This document shows, piece by piece, positions 63,821 through 64,000 of a DNA stretch of 64,000 nucleotides (positions within the stretch are counted from its first letter, which is position 1; the number at the start of each line of letters is the position of its first letter). The DNA is from Mesorhizobium sp. AR02 (GTDB lineage Bacteria; Pseudomonadota; Alphaproteobacteria; Rhizobiales; Rhizobiaceae): positions 186,001-250,000 of the forward strand of contig NZ_CP080530.1 in assembly GCF_024746835.1 (NCBI RefSeq). Reading direction: 5' to 3'. The position numbers and the translations under genes were made by a program. The notes beneath the pieces were generated by a model, which did not search any database, was not told the DNA's origin, and was given only the letters and a program-made list of their open reading frames with translations.

Positions 63821-64000
63821 ATGATCGAGGAGAAATTCGACGCCATCGTCGTCGGGGCCGGCATGTCCGGGAACGCAGCTGCTTACATCATGGCAAGCAA
63901 CGGCCTGAACGTGCTGCAATTGGAGCGCGGTGAATATCCGGGCTCCAAGAACGTTCAGGGCGCCATCATGTACGCGAACATGCTGGAGAAGATCATCCCC
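63821..64000 (+). CDS. fixC: FixC flavoprotein, 5' part (cut by window end)
   Basis: Sixty codons are visible from ATG 63821 (AAGGAAACGGAT upstream). [20 protein letters not shown] carries the FAD dinucleotide-binding GxGxxG motif, followed by [20 protein letters not shown], typical of FixC, the membrane-associated ETF:quinone-oxidoreductase-like partner of FixAB. Confidence 0.95.
   Translation, partial: MIEEKFDAIVVGAGMSGNAAAYIMASNGLNVLQLERGEYPGSKNVQGAIMYANMLEKIIP

Noticed and set aside
1..64000. CRISPR arrays, tRNA or rRNA genes
   Set aside because: No regularly spaced short repeats and no tRNA/rRNA-like segments were noticed by eye; the repeats found belong to RIT ends and gene duplicates.

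Overview
The window looks like part of a rhizobial symbiosis island, most likely from Mesorhizobium. It carries nitrogen-fixation genes (a nifQ/fdxB locus, a hesB-like gene, nifS, nifV, nifW, fixABC), a prxS-rpoN2 pair, an alpha carbonic anhydrase of the kind known from M. loti, a cytochrome P450/ferredoxin cluster like NGR234 y4vG-y4vJ, and a tts-box controlled type III secretion system (T3SS). Many insertion-sequence scars and decayed gene copies lie between them. The species is inferred from gene content only.

Region 1 (1-26 kb), T3SS plus mobile DNA: the 3' part of rhcU opens the window. In NGR234, as I recall, rhcU is followed directly by the nopC operon; here about 19.5 kb lies between them. 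That insert starts with a three-layer nest. A group II intron (about 828-9603) is split inside its catalytic domain V by a recombinase-in-trio (RIT) element (2656-9513). That element's ritB gene is itself split by a second, inverted RIT element (about 4779-8208). Then come a frameshifted IS1380-type transposase, IS66/IS5/IS6 remnants, a large indolepyruvate ferredoxin oxidoreductase, and a candidate T3SS effector with its own tts box. The operon nopC-nopA-rhcD(y4yQ)-rhcV-y4yS follows behind a second tts box.

Region 2 (26-39.5 kb), accessory metabolism: a small double-glycine-leader peptide gene, an ArsR-SHMT fusion followed by metK and adenosine kinase (a methyl-cycle set), a prolyl oligopeptidase, an OmpW-like porin, a decayed DPP-IV gene, an N-hydroxylating monooxygenase and an alpha carbonic anhydrase.

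Region 3 (39.5-53.3 kb), sigma54/NifA-linked genes: a dead P450 copy that keeps its promoter, prxS-rpoN2, nifQ with a dead fdxB, and a minus-strand operon P450-ferredoxin-SnoaL-like-double SDR-luciferase-like oxidoreductase behind a -24/-12 promoter and NifA site. A PIN toxin/antitoxin pair and a decayed rpoN fragment follow.

Region 4 (53.3-64 kb): an MFS exporter, hmuS with a broken hmuT, then hesB-like / nifU pseudogene / nifS-nifV-orf-nifW and fixABC. Both nif-fix units have recognisable NifA upstream sites and sigma54 promoters. fixC runs off the window end.

In the working picture, RpoN2 with NifA drives the hesB-nifS, fixABC and P450 units in bacteroids, while TtsI drives the T3SS genes during infection. 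Decay of nifU, fdxB, hmuT, a second P450 and a second rpoN shows a recombining, partly redundant island.
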